Positions 1 through 11,456 of a DNA stretch of 64,000 bases are shown in pieces; position 1 is the first letter of the stretch, and each line of letters begins with the position of its first letter. A model generated the notes under the pieces. It was not told where the DNA came from. It ran no database searches and was given only the letters and a program-made list of their open reading frames with translations. Position numbers and translations under genes: made by a program. Origin of the DNA: Trichuris trichiura (taxonomy: Eukaryota > Nematoda > Enoplea > Trichinellida > Trichuridae). The stretch covers positions 1,240,001 through 1,304,000 of the forward strand of contig JBAJFE010000023.1 in assembly GCA_037903355.1 (NCBI GenBank), given 5' to 3'.

Positions 1-637
1 AAAAAATTTTAATATGCAACATTAGCATGCATTAATGACTGACCGGAAACGCTTTTTGACGCGTAGAAAAATTCAGCCGCTGGATAACTACGTTGAAGTC
101 ATTAACGTTTAACGTAGAGTTATTAATTTCCATATTTTGCCTCATATCTTATGAAGAAAAGGGGAAAGGCTCACTGGCAACCGCTGATAAAAAAAAGTTT
201 AAAGTATTAGCATCAGCTTGTCCGCCGGAATCAAAGCGGTGAAGCTAACTTGATTTACTATGAAGAGGAGTGATGATTTGTGATTGCCTATGGTCGCACA
301 TGTCCACGCGTAACGCATTGCCACTGCTTCCTGTCAAATGTTTGAACAGCACATTCCTGTACGGCGGCTGACAAATGCTCGCTAGTTGCTGCTACGTTCG
401 ATGATTAGTCGCCAACTAATTCTAAGAACAGCCAGGTGATCATCTATCTATCTGTCTATCCATACACGTATACATACGTCGGTGTATCTATAAAAGGGAT
501 GACACCTTTAGGCAAAGGGTACTAACGCCCTGCGCTATCGTAGTATGCTGCATTCTTTGCTTAGTCATTACAAAGAATGTCAAAAGTTATTTAGGCAATC
601 TAGGAACCACGCTGTCCCTGGTGCTCCCGCAAACATA

Positions 638-796
638 CAGTGGCGACACCTATAAGTCAAAATGCTATGTTTTATCGCTACTTTGAGGATATCCTGTTCA
701 GCCCTAGCCTAAACGTAGACCAAACTATAAAGAGGACAAAACAGCCAACAAAGTAGCGAAAAAGCGGCACATTTTGCATTATAGGTGTCGCCACTG
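638..796. mobile_element. 159-bp MITE with perfect terminal inverted repeats
   Basis: The ends CAGTGGCGACACCTATAA and TTATAGGTGTCGCCACTG are perfect inverted copies (638-655 and 779-796). Pairing continues with mismatches for about 10 bp more. Each end is bordered by TA (636-637 and 797-798), which would be the duplicated target of a Tc1/mariner-type transposase. There is no coding capacity, so this is a non-autonomous element. Its interior (about 693-720) holds a GTTCAGCCCTAGCCTAAAC segment that recurs in diverged form at 1083 and elsewhere. Confidence 0.8.
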
Positions 797-952
797 TACA
801 CTTGCGATGGCGTAGGTGAAAAGTTCTTTGCTGGTTTGTCTTTTTTCATTGTAAAGAATGGCTGAGAATTTACGAAGTATTAAATGCTCTCCACAATGCT
901 CGACTTGACGTACGTATATGTATACACATTTGCGGGGAAAAGTTTGCTGCTT

Positions 953-1188
953 TTTCACTGCGAAGCGGCTATGTTGTCCTTATATTTCAGCTTAGTTCGG
1001 TTTGGGCTTAGGCTTAGGCTAGGGCAGAACTCGAAAAATTCCATGCCCAAAACAGGCAGTTTTCTCGCATCCTTGCAGGTTATCCTGTTCCGCGTTAGAC
1101 TAACCCTAAGCCAAGATTTCAAAAGTATATAGTTGGCAGTATAGCAAAAGAACAAACTTTCTTGTCTTGTAGGTGGCGCCACTGTAGG
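953..1188. repeat. Diverged relative of the 638-796 MITE with TTAGGC units
   Basis: The right part ends in GGTGGCGCCACTGTA (about 1172-1186), like the end of the MITE at 638-796, and holds a TATCCTGTTC segment also present there. Between them lies GGCTTAGGCTTAGGCTAGGGCAGAAC (about 1005-1030), with tandem TTAGGC. The left end is not clear. No gene is visible here. Confidence 0.45.
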
Positions 1189-1293
1189 CTTGATCGCGCA
1201 TAGCTGAAAAGACTCGATTTGGCTTTTTGTCGGTTTGCCATTAGCCATTGTACAGAATGCTTAGGAAAATGTGTAGAATGTATATATATAAGT

Positions 1294-1294
<1 letters not shown>

Positions 1295-1344
<50 letters not shown>
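1295..1344. repeat. (TA)n microsatellite
   Basis: About 25 uninterrupted TA units, preceded by a shorter TA run at about 1280. Confidence 0.95.
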
Positions 1345-1348
<4 letters not shown>

Positions 1349-1513
1349 AAGACGGGGTGCTTCTTAACGGGGCAATGGATTTTCATCACTACTTTATACG
1401 GTATGTTTTCTTGCCCGTTGATGGGTTCTGAAATTAAACCGAAGCAAACGCCTTACCAACGGATGGATGAGCAATTATTAAGGAAAAATACAGAACAAAC
1501 ACTTAACAGTTCG

Positions 1514-1546
1514 TAGCTTTCGGGACTAACCTTGTCCCGTCGTCAG
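1514..1546 (-). ncRNA. Hammerhead-ribozyme-like core, copy 1
   Basis: On the minus strand: CTGACGA (1546-1540), stem II CGGGAC pairing with GTCCCG (1539-1534 with 1526-1521), GAAA (1521-1518), then GCTA followed by CGA. CUGANGA and GAAA are the invariant hammerhead core positions, and position 7 is free. Flanking TCG and CGA could form the base of stem I. Stem III would be only AG/CU. The copy differs in stem II sequence from the other copies while keeping full pairing. Confidence 0.55.
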
Positions 1547-1664
1547 CGATGGTGGTAATGGTCTACCATTTTGTAAATGTAACTTCTTGGTACGGGACCG
1601 TATAGTTTCATGTCGAATTTCTTTTACGGAAAGTTTGTCCCGTTGATAATATTTTTATTATTCC

Positions 1665-1697
1665 GGAGCTTTCGGGTCAAACGAGACCCGTCTTCAG
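1665..1697 (-). ncRNA. Hammerhead-ribozyme-like core, copy 2
   Basis: Minus strand: CTGAAGA (1697-1691), stem II CGGGTC/GACCCG (1690-1685 with 1678-1673), GAAA (1673-1670), then GCTC and CGG. Upstream CCG can pair with the downstream CGG as stem I. It lies in the left arm of the foldback at 1613-1920. Confidence 0.55.
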
Positions 1698-1835
1698 CGG
1701 TGTTAATATAAAGCAATGAAGTAATGAAAATTCTCGGTGTTAAAATGATGTAATGGGTGTTGCGCGGGGATGTTTTACATTACATCATTTTAACCCCGTG
1801 AATTTTCGTTACTTCATTGCTTTATATTAACACCG

Positions 1836-1870
1836 CTGAAGACGGGTCTCGTTTGACCCGAAAGCTCCGG
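1836..1870 (+). ncRNA. Hammerhead-ribozyme-like core, copy 3
   Basis: Mirror of copy 2 in the right arm: CTGAAGA 1836-1842, stem II CGGGTC 1843-1848 with GACCCG 1855-1860, GAAA 1860-1863, GCTC 1864-1867, CGG 1868-1870. The predicted cleavage point would be after C1867, by analogy with the UH^ rule. Confidence 0.55.
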
Positions 1871-1920
1871 AATAATAAAAATATTATCAACGGGACAAAC
1901 TTCCCGTAAAAGAAACTCGA

Positions 1921-3194
1921 AATGGTCTACCATTACCATTATATATATATATATATATAACAGGAATAAAACACAAAAAGTGATTATTGCCCCCAAGGGT
2001 GCAGCGTTAAATTCGCAGCTACAACGAGTGATGTTAACGCGTAGAGCAGCCTATTCCAATATTCGAACGAAAGTTAGCAAGTTCATTTGGAAGCGATAAA
2101 TATTTAAAGTAGAAATTGCGATTCCCATATTAAGAGTCGAAAGGAGAAATTATTTTAAATTAATTATTGATAGGGTCCTGTTAGCGGTGGCAGAATGCAA
2201 AATGCATACTTATTATGTATTCAACCGATGCACGCGACAGCCGCACTTCATCTCGGTAGTACGATAAGGACGTTCGCCCATTTGCTGACGTGGTAAATTT
2301 TCCATAAATTTCCTACGGAAGCAGATTCAAGAGAACAAACAAACCAAAGTAGAAGGCATACTGACTTGCCATTTTTGAAGAATTCATACGTGCAGTAACG
2401 TTTTTACGGAAGTAGCCAATGGTCGGAGTTACCAGCTTGGATAATGCCGTCATCTATGAACGTCACGGGATCAGCGTACAGCTGCTTTTTCCTATAATCA
2501 AAGCAAAAAGAATAATTGGTATACCGATGCATGCAACGCGAATTCTTTCGGTAAAGGAATTCATAAGTAACAATGGCATTGACGCGAATATCTTAAAGGG
2601 AATAAGCAGGTTGAGTAGTGGAAGTTATAAATTATTAAATAATCACGAAACTCTTTACTGAACATCAACGTGTTCCATGTAATAGGCATTGCAATGTTCA
2701 GTAATTCACGACCGATGAACAGTTTCATTAGGAAATCACTTATCCAAGCTGCAGAAGCACTTTTCAAAAAAGACGATACTTAAAAGGCGAAGCAGAGGGC
2801 CCCAACGTCCCACTGTACATTTTCCAGTCATTTTTTCTGGCTTACCTAAGCTTTACTTTGGATTAAACGTGGACGAGAGCATAATAGCGTAGCCAGCATG
2901 CCCACCGACAAAAGAACCTGCATTTTCCATATGATAATGCACATAACCGACAAGATCCAAGTATTGCACTAATGGGGAATTATTAACATTAATGCAAAGC
3001 GCATATAGAGTTTGTAATATTAATGGACCATGATCTGAGCTAATTTGTGGGGTTGCTATAACTCAAATGATGGCATTTCTTGATTTTCGAGTTCGTTGCG
3101 GTATAATGAGGCATGAACAATCAAACTCGTATTATTTAAATTGCACGCTGTTACCTTTAAAAAATGCGGCAATTGACGAGTTTTGATTTTGCAG
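1921..3194. other. Non-coding stretch before the Sp exon
   Basis: No convincing exon was found. A TA run is at 1940-1958. Around 2890-2965 a segment with GAACCTGCATTTTCCATATG and ATAACCGACAAGA belongs to a dispersed repeat also seen near 4445-4505 and 50708-50750. Position 3194 is the splice acceptor (TTTTGCAG) of the Sp exon, so much of this is probably intron of that gene. Confidence 0.5.
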
Positions 3195-3735
3195 ATATTC
3201 AACGGCAAACAGATCGAATTGCGACTGTCCAAATTGCCGCGAAGCGGAAAGATTAGGTCCCACTGGGGGTCAACTACGCAAGAAATCTATACACAGTTGT
3301 CACATACCGGGATGCGGAAAAGTGTACAACAAAATGTCGCATTTGAAGGCTCATCTTCGATGGCATACAGGAGAGAGACCGTTCGTTTGCAACTGGTTGT
3401 TTTGCGGGAAGCGATTTACAAGAAGCGACGAGCTGCAACGACATTTGAGAACGCATACGGGCGAAAAGCGTTTCGCCTGTCCATCATGCAGCAAACGTTT
3501 TATACGCAGCGATCATTTGCAGAAGCATTTGAAAATTCACTCGGAAGAAAAGACAACTGAAGGCGAAACGGTCAATCAAAGTAGCGTCAATAATGCGCGT
3601 AATGTATGCGTGGAAAGCGACTTGCAGGCGTCCACCTCTTCGCCAGTTGAACTTGCGCAAGAAACGGGTGTCATAAAGCTGGACTGTTTGGACAGCATTA
3701 ATAATGACCATTTGGCTAGTCGGCCTGGACGCTAA
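3195..3735 (+). CDS. Sp-family transcription factor, 3' coding exon (partial)
   Basis: Terminal exon of an Sp-type (Sp1-Sp9) GC-box-binding nuclear transcription factor. It starts at the acceptor TTTTGCAG (3187-3194). Two upstream bases are needed to complete the first codon. The Buttonhead box CDCPNC comes first, followed by three C2H2 fingers: [19 protein letters not shown], then the finger ending [13 protein letters not shown], then [10 protein letters not shown]...[12 protein letters not shown]. The recognition residues KMSHLKA, RSDELQR and RSDHLQK match the Sp/KLF pattern for GC or GT boxes, and the Btd box separates Sp from KLF proteins. A short acidic, Ser-rich tail follows, ending with TAA at 3733. 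AATAAA at 3895-3900 is a plausible polyadenylation signal. The transactivation N-terminus is not recognisable in this window and may lie before position 1. The subfamily cannot be assigned. Confidence 0.92.
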
Positions 3736-5263
3736 AGAAAACTTATACCATAAAAAGAAAAGAAGCTGATCGTGTTCTTCGAAAATGTTTTTGTTTTCAT
3801 TAGCAGACCGCAGTACAATTTTTTACTCCGCTTGCGGCTGCTTATAGTTAATGTTGATAGTTTAATGAAAATGGTAGTGCATTGCTTACGAAGCAATAAA
3901 CGCTGCATGGATTAGAACGCGCTAAAGCAGTGAACTTGAGTATCACACGCGCGTAATACGAAGGCGGCAAGGAGCTTCTTAAGTCTTTTCAAGCAAAAAC
4001 TGGTAAAATTTAAAATCTGCCATCACTGCAAAAAATGAGTAAAGAAATTGAACTGGTAAACTATAATTTTAAATTTAAACGTAGATATTCCATTACGTGA
4101 CATACGGAGCATTATTTGCTTGGTGAACTGACCACTAGCCCAGGATCTAAGAGCAATATCGACCTTCTATTAAATGCAATTTCAAGGAAAACTAAGCGCC
4201 AATAATCTGAAACAATTATTGTTTTAGAGAAGTTTCACGCCGCTTTAAAAAACTTTTGAGATTTTGTCCCTTGCCGCCCCGCGGTTGTACTGTAATTTTG
4301 CCTACTATTTTGCTTTGTTCCTACGTAAGCCTAAGCCAAAATGAAAGTTTTTTTTTAACGTACGCTTAAGTAAAGGCAAAACAAAATGGCTGCCATACTT
4401 GTTGATAAGGGTAGAATGGGATAATCGGCATACTTCCGAGAAAGGTACCTGCATTTTTCAGACTGTAGGGAGACTAGAAGTCAAGTTCGTTTTCCGCATG
4501 ACCGATTATTATTCTCTGCTTTGCCTTAAAGCTAAGTCTAAACCTATACCTAAACGTTCCTATGACGATTGGATAGCTTGTAGCAAAAGGGCTATTGATT
4601 CTGAGCTCGAACTAACGACACTAGCGAAATACCCTTGGTTTAGTACAGGGGCAGAACAGCAGAGGGAATAGAACCGTAAATGCGTGAAAAAAATTTAATT
4701 AATCAAGTCAGTTTGGTCTACGGTATGTTGGCCGCTGCCGATTAAAATTCTTTAAAATCTTTTTAAACACATTCCATTTACGGATACACGTGTTGCATAC
4801 TTTCTTCCTGCGCTTCTTGAACATTTTCTGCTGTTCAACGTTTGCCACGCGTGCTTTTATTTAAAATAGTCCGTTTTAATTTTTCTTTTCGCGTCGAGAT
4901 AATAAACGGACGCTATTTCCGGCTGTCCTGTAATATCCGATTTTGTGTTCTTATTTAACTCAATAAAATATTTTCTCTGCTCTTCCTTCGTCAGGGGAAC
5001 AGGGAAACAATTACTATAAATCGCTATCAACTCACCAAAGGGGTGTTAAGCATTAATACCTGACTTCTATTTTACTGTACTTAAGTTAGAGAATGAGCCA
5101 GAAGGCGTAGAATTTATGCGCGTTGACGTTTTTAAGCAAATAAGTCCTTTAAAAATGCGACTTTATTAAAATTTAACCTATTTATTTCCCAAGCGTGCAT
5201 GTTGTTAGTGCCAATAAACCCCCAACGGTCGTACGTCTTTGTTTTGCGTTTAGGCTTAAAAGA
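3736..5263. other. Intergenic, Sp 3' UTR and dispersed repeat
   Basis: The beginning is the Sp 3' UTR. About 4320-4660 holds a dispersed repeat with CCTAAGCCAAAATG, CTAAGTCTAAACCTATACCTAAACG and GGGGCAGAACAG, degenerate forms of the TTAGGC/GGGCAGAAC family. The 90-codon open frame at 4399-4671 lies inside this repeat and is not taken as a gene. Confidence 0.6.
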
Positions 5264-7841
5264 ATGACGGACGTTTGGCGATCTGTGGGCAAGAAATACT
5301 GCGAAATTTGCAAATGCTGGTATTACAACAACGCCATAAGCTCCAATCGGCATCACATGGGCGGCCGGCACAAAGCAAGTGTGGCGAAGAAGCTGCGCGA
5401 ACTTGGCCAAAAGAGCCGGGAAATGGCCGTCGCGGAGAAGCAGCAGCGTTCCATGCTTTTGCAGATGGAATTGGTAGGTAGCAAAATTTTTATTATCCAA
5501 CGCGACTGAATGTCCGCATAAGCTTAGTCCATGGCAACTTTTCGCCTTGTAATAAGTCAGAGTCAATTTCTAAGCTTTATCTGTCTGCGTATAAAGTGCT
5601 TAGGAGTAGATAATATTTCGCGTACAGCGACTTGGAATAGATCACGTGGTATTGTAAACTTAATGGATATTAGAAACCATGCAGTGGCGCTTTGCTTTTA
5701 GACGTTAATTCCAATGTTCCCTATTACAGATTTTCACTGGCTGAATTATCCATCATAGTATTTTTCCCAGCTAAGAGCAACATATAATCAGCTCATCAAT
5801 GACTTGTTTGCACCAAGTAAAACAGGTACTAATTTTTCAATTCAACGTAGAACGTAGAAACTAAACCTGATCGTTATTATTATTATGAATAATATTTGTA
5901 AATTGTTAGCGGAACGTCATTAAGCGGTTTGTCTTTACGGTAGTCCGTATGAAAGTACATAAAGCTTTAAATAAAACATAGGGCGTTTTGTAAATAGTAT
6001 GCAGGTATTCACATTCAAAATACGGTAATTAATTTAGGGCTGTCGTTTATTGTCGCGACGTAGTTCGTTGCCTTTAAAATATGTTTGTTCCAGTCGTCAA
6101 CGTCTTAAGAATCATTAGCATTGTTGACACGCTGACAATGGTATCAACCGTATCCCGAATGCGCCTAATTATTCGCACAACTACGAAAACGGAGATAAAA
6201 AAGGGCTAACCCGTTTTAAATATATAAAAAAGAAACGTATTTCCCTCGGAAATAGCAGTAACGCGCATGTCACGGCGGATGGTTTCTTCGGTTTTTGCGC
6301 AGTTGCGCAGTTACTACAAGTAAAATAAGACCGCTTTTTCGCTTCAATACAAATTTATCCTTTTAAAATTAATTTTTTTTATCAATTTCGCTCGTTCCTC
6401 GTTGAAGTCTGCCTTACGGTAAGAGATTGAAGGCAACAGGTTAGTGCTGTGTACCTGATTATCTTTATTATCTTACCGTAAGTACTGACGCGTAAAGCGC
6501 GGATAAAACTGGCACTTGTCTCAATATCGAACCTGTAAGACAACTTGTTTGTTCCAAAAGTCCGCTGTCATACTTTTATTTATAGATTTGAAAAATATAG
6601 CGCTCAAGCCAGTGCCCAGTAAAATTATTAATATTAGTCAGTTACTAGGTCGGTTTAACGGACTTGCTAAAAGTATGGTCGTTCAGGGAATTGTAAAAAA
6701 AACCCAATTTCTGCACCGGCGTAAAAGGTTACCTATTTTGGATTTGCTACCGTTTGCAGGTTCATCCAATATGAGCATTTCTTGGTCCGGCAAAACTTAC
6801 TTATCAACGCTTACTAAATTATCAAAGACTGCACTGACAGCTTGTTTCTCAAAGCTTTTAACGGCTCATATCCTCATCGCGAGTCGTTATGGCATTTTTG
6901 GTGCATTTCGTCGTCTTGTAAATTACTTTCGCCCTACTAGGGTGCGCGGGCTGCGATGAAAGCGGACGAAACGGCTGCGGCAAGCAAGAAGACGCCCGTC
7001 CAGCGAGGCTACGGAGCTCAACCGCTCAACTACGGTAAGTATTGTTTGAATTTTAAAAAATGGAGCCTACCTTCTACAGTACTAACTATGCGCAGGTTCG
7101 TCTTCGTGTTCAACTTTTTCCCGCGAGCCGGAGGGCAAAGATACAAGCAATTTTGCCGTTTGGTTCGAAGCGGCTACGCCGGAAGGTCAAATTTACTATT
7201 GGAACTGCATTACAAATAAGACTAGTTGGAAAGCGCCCAAGGAAGGTTACGTAACCATATCGGCCCAGATGCAGCAGACAGCCAGTCGGCGAGGCAAGAT
7301 AAGTTCGCGTACGGGCACGACTGTTCCCGCCGCTGCCGCAAGTAGTGTTCCAATTGCTTTTCCGTCTCCTACGTGCATTCCCAGTCCGCTACCTGTCGGA
7401 CCATTTTTGAATACGACATTGGAAAGAAGCCAAGTTGAAGCTGACACGAGCAAACTTAGTGTTGCTCCAACAGCGGATGTCCTCTGCCCTTTGCTGCCGG
7501 ACGAGCCGAAATGCAAAGCGGAGAAAGAACCTATTCCATTGGGTCATCCGTACGGTCCTTGGCAAACGGTAGAAATTACGGACAAGTAAGGAGTTGGTTT
7601 TTAACGTAAGTTTCGAATTTTTAAATTTTAAATTTTCAGCAAAGAATCGACGACGCTGGAGGCTGCTCAGACAGCTCAACAATGTCAACAAGACTACGAG
7701 CAAGACGAGGCGGACGAAGATTTACAGTTCGGCGAGAAAAAGGTGAAATTACAATCAAAAACGGGCGAAGGCGTAGTGGAATTTAAGAAGCGAAAGGCGA
7801 CTTGCACCGCTCGCAGGCGCCGCGCTAACTTTGACGAGTGA
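5264..7841 (+). CDS. WBP4: WBP4/FBP21-like spliceosome-associated protein
   Basis: Exons 5264-5473, 6941-7034, 7096-7585 and 7640-7841 join in phase to 331 aa. WBP4 (FBP21) is a nuclear component of the spliceosomal B complex that binds proline-rich splicing factors. The N-terminus has a matrin/U1-type zinc finger (C13, C16, H30, H36) in a KKYCEICKCWYYNN context. A WW domain spans about residues 120-150, with W124, the YYW block and W146. The conserved HPYGPWQ motif lies further on. The C-terminus has VEFKKRK before a basic end, as in the vertebrate protein. Vertebrate WBP4 has two WW domains, but only one is visible here. Intron 1 is 1.47 kb; the others are 61 and 54 bp. AATAAA is at 7961. 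The gene is convergent with the SAM decarboxylase gene, with 198 bp between the two stop codons. Confidence 0.9.
5474..6940. other. WBP4 intron 1
   Basis: A 1,467-bp intron, long for this locus. It starts with GTAGGT and ends with CTACTAG. A 147-codon open frame at 6516-6959 shows no family resemblance and overlaps the exon 2 acceptor. No other structure was seen. Confidence 0.6.
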
Positions 7842-8039
7842 CTCTTTTAATTGAAGTGACAAGGGAAAAAAGAAAAATCTTAAAGAATACGGTACTTTCA
7901 ACTACGCGGATGACGGAAGTTACTCTTCCCCGATTTTCCATTATCCATCCTATAAACCCGAATAAAAAATCAACAATAGAAATTGTCCTAATCGCTAATA
8001 TTTGTATGAGGATAAAGTTAGTTCGTTCGTCGTTACTTC

Positions 8040-9472
8040 TTAACCGCTGGCCGAACTTTTGACGAAGTAGGAATAAACCAACGTGTGATTGGGCAATCGT
8101 AGATATTGACAATCCAACATTCGATAGCCTCCGACGGTTGTGTTTGCGAGGTCGTATTCGATTCGACGTTGCTCTTCGGAACCCTAAAAGCCAATGGGAA
8201 ACGCGTAGTAACAACAAACGACTGCAACAATGAGCGGGGAAAAAAACCTTGTTAACAAATGCGGTGAAAATAAAGCGTTTCGGCTTGAAACAGTTGACTA
8301 CGTTTTTCAGTTGTTCAAAGCAGACCGTTTGGTGGATGTTCGTCTCGAAGCTGACATACGAGTGGCCGAATTCGGGCGTTATATGCACTGTCACGTAGGC
8401 ATCCTTGACAAGATGGACGACAATCGTTTGTGTTAAGCGTCTCTCGGTCAAGGACACGTTGAAAACTTACCGACTTTCTTTGAATTCCATTCATACTGTA
8501 GCCGCAAGGTTCGAACAGTTTGTCATCGATAATCAGGTCTGACTGGAAGAGACGATCCAAACCGGACAGCTAAAATGGACCGAAAAGGTTGTTCTTCCTA
8601 AACGGGCGGATGAGCACACTTTTCTCGCTTCCGATGCCGAACAAGAGACGTCTCGAGCAAAACAGCTCATCGTGTTTGCGTCCAAATCGCTCATGAGAAT
8701 CTGAAACGAGCAAAACGACTTGTCTCTATTTTACAGTATGCAATAGGTGCGCAATTTTGGAAACAATTATTACCTCCATGGTTTGATCGTTAGGTGGAAT
8801 TGGGCCGTTAGCAGGATTCAAGGTGTACAAATACCAACGGTCGTGATTCAATCGGCCCAAACAATAACCGGCTCCATCTTAAAATCTATCGGCTGACATG
8901 GTTGGCAACAAACACTTGGAAAAGTACTTTCGAAGATGGAGTCCAGTTGGGCCACTTCCCGCTCGAAGTGACGATGCATTTCAGGTTGGAGCTCCGGGCG
9001 CAGAAAATTCTTGTGCGAATAGAAGACGTTCTGAATATTTGCTCATGCTGAAAAGCGATGTACGTTTTTGGAACTGTGCGTTCGCCTACTGCAACTTGGT
9101 CCAGGTTGCAATATTCGCCGGCAATTTGCAACAAGGGTTCAATGGTGCGCAGAAGACTTGTTGAACCGCACGTCTTCAAGACGAATCGTCGATCCGAAAC
9201 GAACATGCTACTTTCGCTTAGAACGTAGGCGTCCATGGCTTCGCAGGAGGTGCGGCTGACGATTTGGCAATTTGCCAAGGCGGTTAAACGCTCGAATTCT
9301 TCTATCGGTATGCATCGCAACGATTCGGCCGTTGGGCGGCTAGATTCGAACCAAACCTGCGCGATAGGCGACACAAGCGGCCAAGTCGAACTACGGTCGA
9401 ACTATGGGTCGAATTTCCTACCTCGAGCAACTTCTCGACGCCTTCGAAAAAGTTGACATTCACGTGAGACAT
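8040..9472 (-). CDS. AMD1: S-adenosylmethionine decarboxylase proenzyme
   Basis: Exons (coding order) 9472-9422, 9356-9096, 9030-8916, 8877-8774, 8700-8620, 8569-8471, 8403-8248 and 8183-8040 give 336 aa; the human enzyme has 334. The cytosolic enzyme makes decarboxylated SAM, the aminopropyl donor for spermidine and spermine. Visible landmarks are FFEGVEKLLE (E10, E13), the self-cleavage site YVLSESSMFV with E65/S66 (S66 becomes the pyruvoyl group), RRFVLKTCG with the catalytic cysteine C80, CGYSMNG with the processing serine S229, and VHITPE with the processing histidine near 244. All key residues are present, so the enzyme should self-process. Introns are 38-73 bp, and the shortest (8878-8915) is only 38 bp. 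ATG 9472-9470 gives the family's MSHVNVNFFEG-like start. The first six residues are less conserved. Confidence 0.96.
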
Positions 9473-11456
9473 TGCAAGGTAGAAAAAGGCAAAAAAGCGC
9501 CAACGACTAACAGTGGTACTCTCTACCAGTGATCAACGGCGGCGAAATGCAGCTAACGCTAGGGTGGTCGCTCGCGATGTCCAAAGAAGGTGTGCTCCAG
9601 GTCGGTGCCCATGCAACACAACTAGATTAACCAACGATGCTTCAAAATTCCGTCACCCATTCAACTAGCAACGTTTCCAAACAAGATTGCTAAGCGCAAC
9701 ATACAGTCCTCCCACGCCTACTAATTATACTAACCTGAACATCATTAATACCGCGCCGCGTCGGCCAACGTCGTAGAATTTGGTCTTTTCCGCTCTAACC
9801 AGTCATCCAGTGCCGTTTTGAAATTTGTTTTACGCCAAATTCTGTAATTTTAGAATTTGATTCCCTTTTTAAAAGTATTTCTCTTACATAACGGAAAAAA
9901 CTGGTCACGCGGAAACTCGTTTCGAAATGTCAAAATTAGTTTTCCGAACGGCAAAATAGGGCACACACTTTGAAAATCATTCCTGACAAGTTGCCAATGA
10001 CTTGTTGCTCCGACTTACGTTTACGTTTGATCCCCTTCTCAAAAATAAGGAAGCGTCGAACTGAAGTGAGCAAAAGCTGTAGTTTCATTGCTCGTAAGCT
10101 TTGAAAATTGCGCGGGTTTAAAAAAAACAACCGCGAACGGCTTGTTCTCTCATTCGTGGGAGGGCGATGATTCCGGCGGCAAAGCGTTCCGTCGGTTCTA
10201 TTTTTTTCTGCAACCAGAACCGGCCACCTTTCGACAACGAAACGCTTTGAAAATCAAGTTGTCTCGTCGCCGGTATTCAATTTCCTGTTTCCAAACGGCT
10301 GCACGGCTAATTGGCGTTTTCAAGTGCCTTCGCAGGAGGCAAAATGCTCTTGTTACGAGCAAAAGAAACCAGTTCGTTTTTCGCTCCCGCGTACAATAGC
10401 AAAAGTTCCGTTCATAACTGGAAAAAGTAAAATTCTGCTCGAAAGACGAGTTACGTGGGCGAGTTACATTGAAATTTAGTTAATTATGCGCCCCGTCGTT
10501 TAAGAAATGCAGGTTAGTTTTGGCAAATTAGCCAGCTTCCGTGCTGCGCCTTTGATGCGCAGCATGCCGATCTTCTTGTTTTATCCTTACATAAGCCTAA
10601 GCATAAATGTAAGCTTAAATTTAGGCTTAGAAAAGGGCAGAACATGATTTTTAAAAAACTTACAGTATGACGACCCCCAAATCTTTTTCCGTCTTCCGGC
10701 TGACCAGTTTAAATTTGAATTTGTTTACACGGCCCTAATTATTACTATTTAAAAGAGAAACAAGCAAAGCCTAAAAGTGACGCATTTCCATGAAGCAACT
10801 GCTTGAACTCAAGGCAATTCAATGTAGTGTTTCAACTGCTGGCAACTAGAAAAATACTTTTGCCTATTACTGTCCACCCTTCAAGAGCATGTTTGCATAA
10901 ACTAATTTTTTAAAATTCTTTAACGTCTGAGTCTAATCAGTTATAGCTTGAAGGCAAAGTTTATATCAAACTTTTTTTGACGCAAAATGAATCACAGCCG
11001 CCAGACGCTGCTTTGGGTCAGTTCGGCTAAAAAGGCTTTATGCTAATGCACCGTTTCAATTCAAAATTAGAAAATCAACCGCTCTTTTAAAGGAAGCGAA
11101 GAAAGTGCTCGTAAAAGTTGCCTAACTACAAGTGAAATGCAACTTTAAAATGCGTACGGTGAATCATGGTCAAATGCTATTCATTAATTGATGCCAACAC
11201 GACGAAATGTTTTCATTCATATAAAAAAACCCTTAAAACACTTTGAGACGGCGGGCAAAACATACTTCCCTAAACGACGAAGGTGATCTAATGCATGCTG
11301 ATTAAGTATATGTTTATTTGAGTAACCGATTGTGTCCTACTGCCGCAAAAGAAAAAGAAGAACTGCTAAAGGTGATCAATAAGCAGAAACGCGGCTGGCA
11401 GTCTTACTTGACCGCTTGCGCGACTCGCTGAAAGGAAAAAAAGCGAAAAAATGCTT
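9473..11456. other. Intergenic between SAM decarboxylase and mib1 3' end
   Basis: Contains the SAM decarboxylase upstream region and the mib1 3' flank. About 10585-10640 carries another TTAGGC-type repeat (ATAAGCCTAAGC... TTTAGGCTTAG, then AAGGGCAGAACA). No exon, tRNA or clear promoter motif was recognised. Confidence 0.55.

Larger units (their letters stand above)
1613..1920. mobile_element. 308-bp foldback element with ~143-bp arms
   Basis: Positions 1613-1755 and 1778-1920 are near-perfect inverted copies separated by a 22-bp loop. Each arm carries one hammerhead-like core, and the cores are divergently oriented. Short AATGGTCTACCATT near-palindromes lie on both flanks (about 1559 and 1920), and a short TA run follows at 1940-1958. 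This could be two head-to-head fragments of a ribozyme-carrying retroelement or an independent foldback MITE. Confidence 0.85.

Noticed and set aside
4399..4671. 90-codon open frame with LTTLAKYPW
   Set aside because: Lies in a dispersed repeat and starts with a non-ATG codon; no support as a gene.
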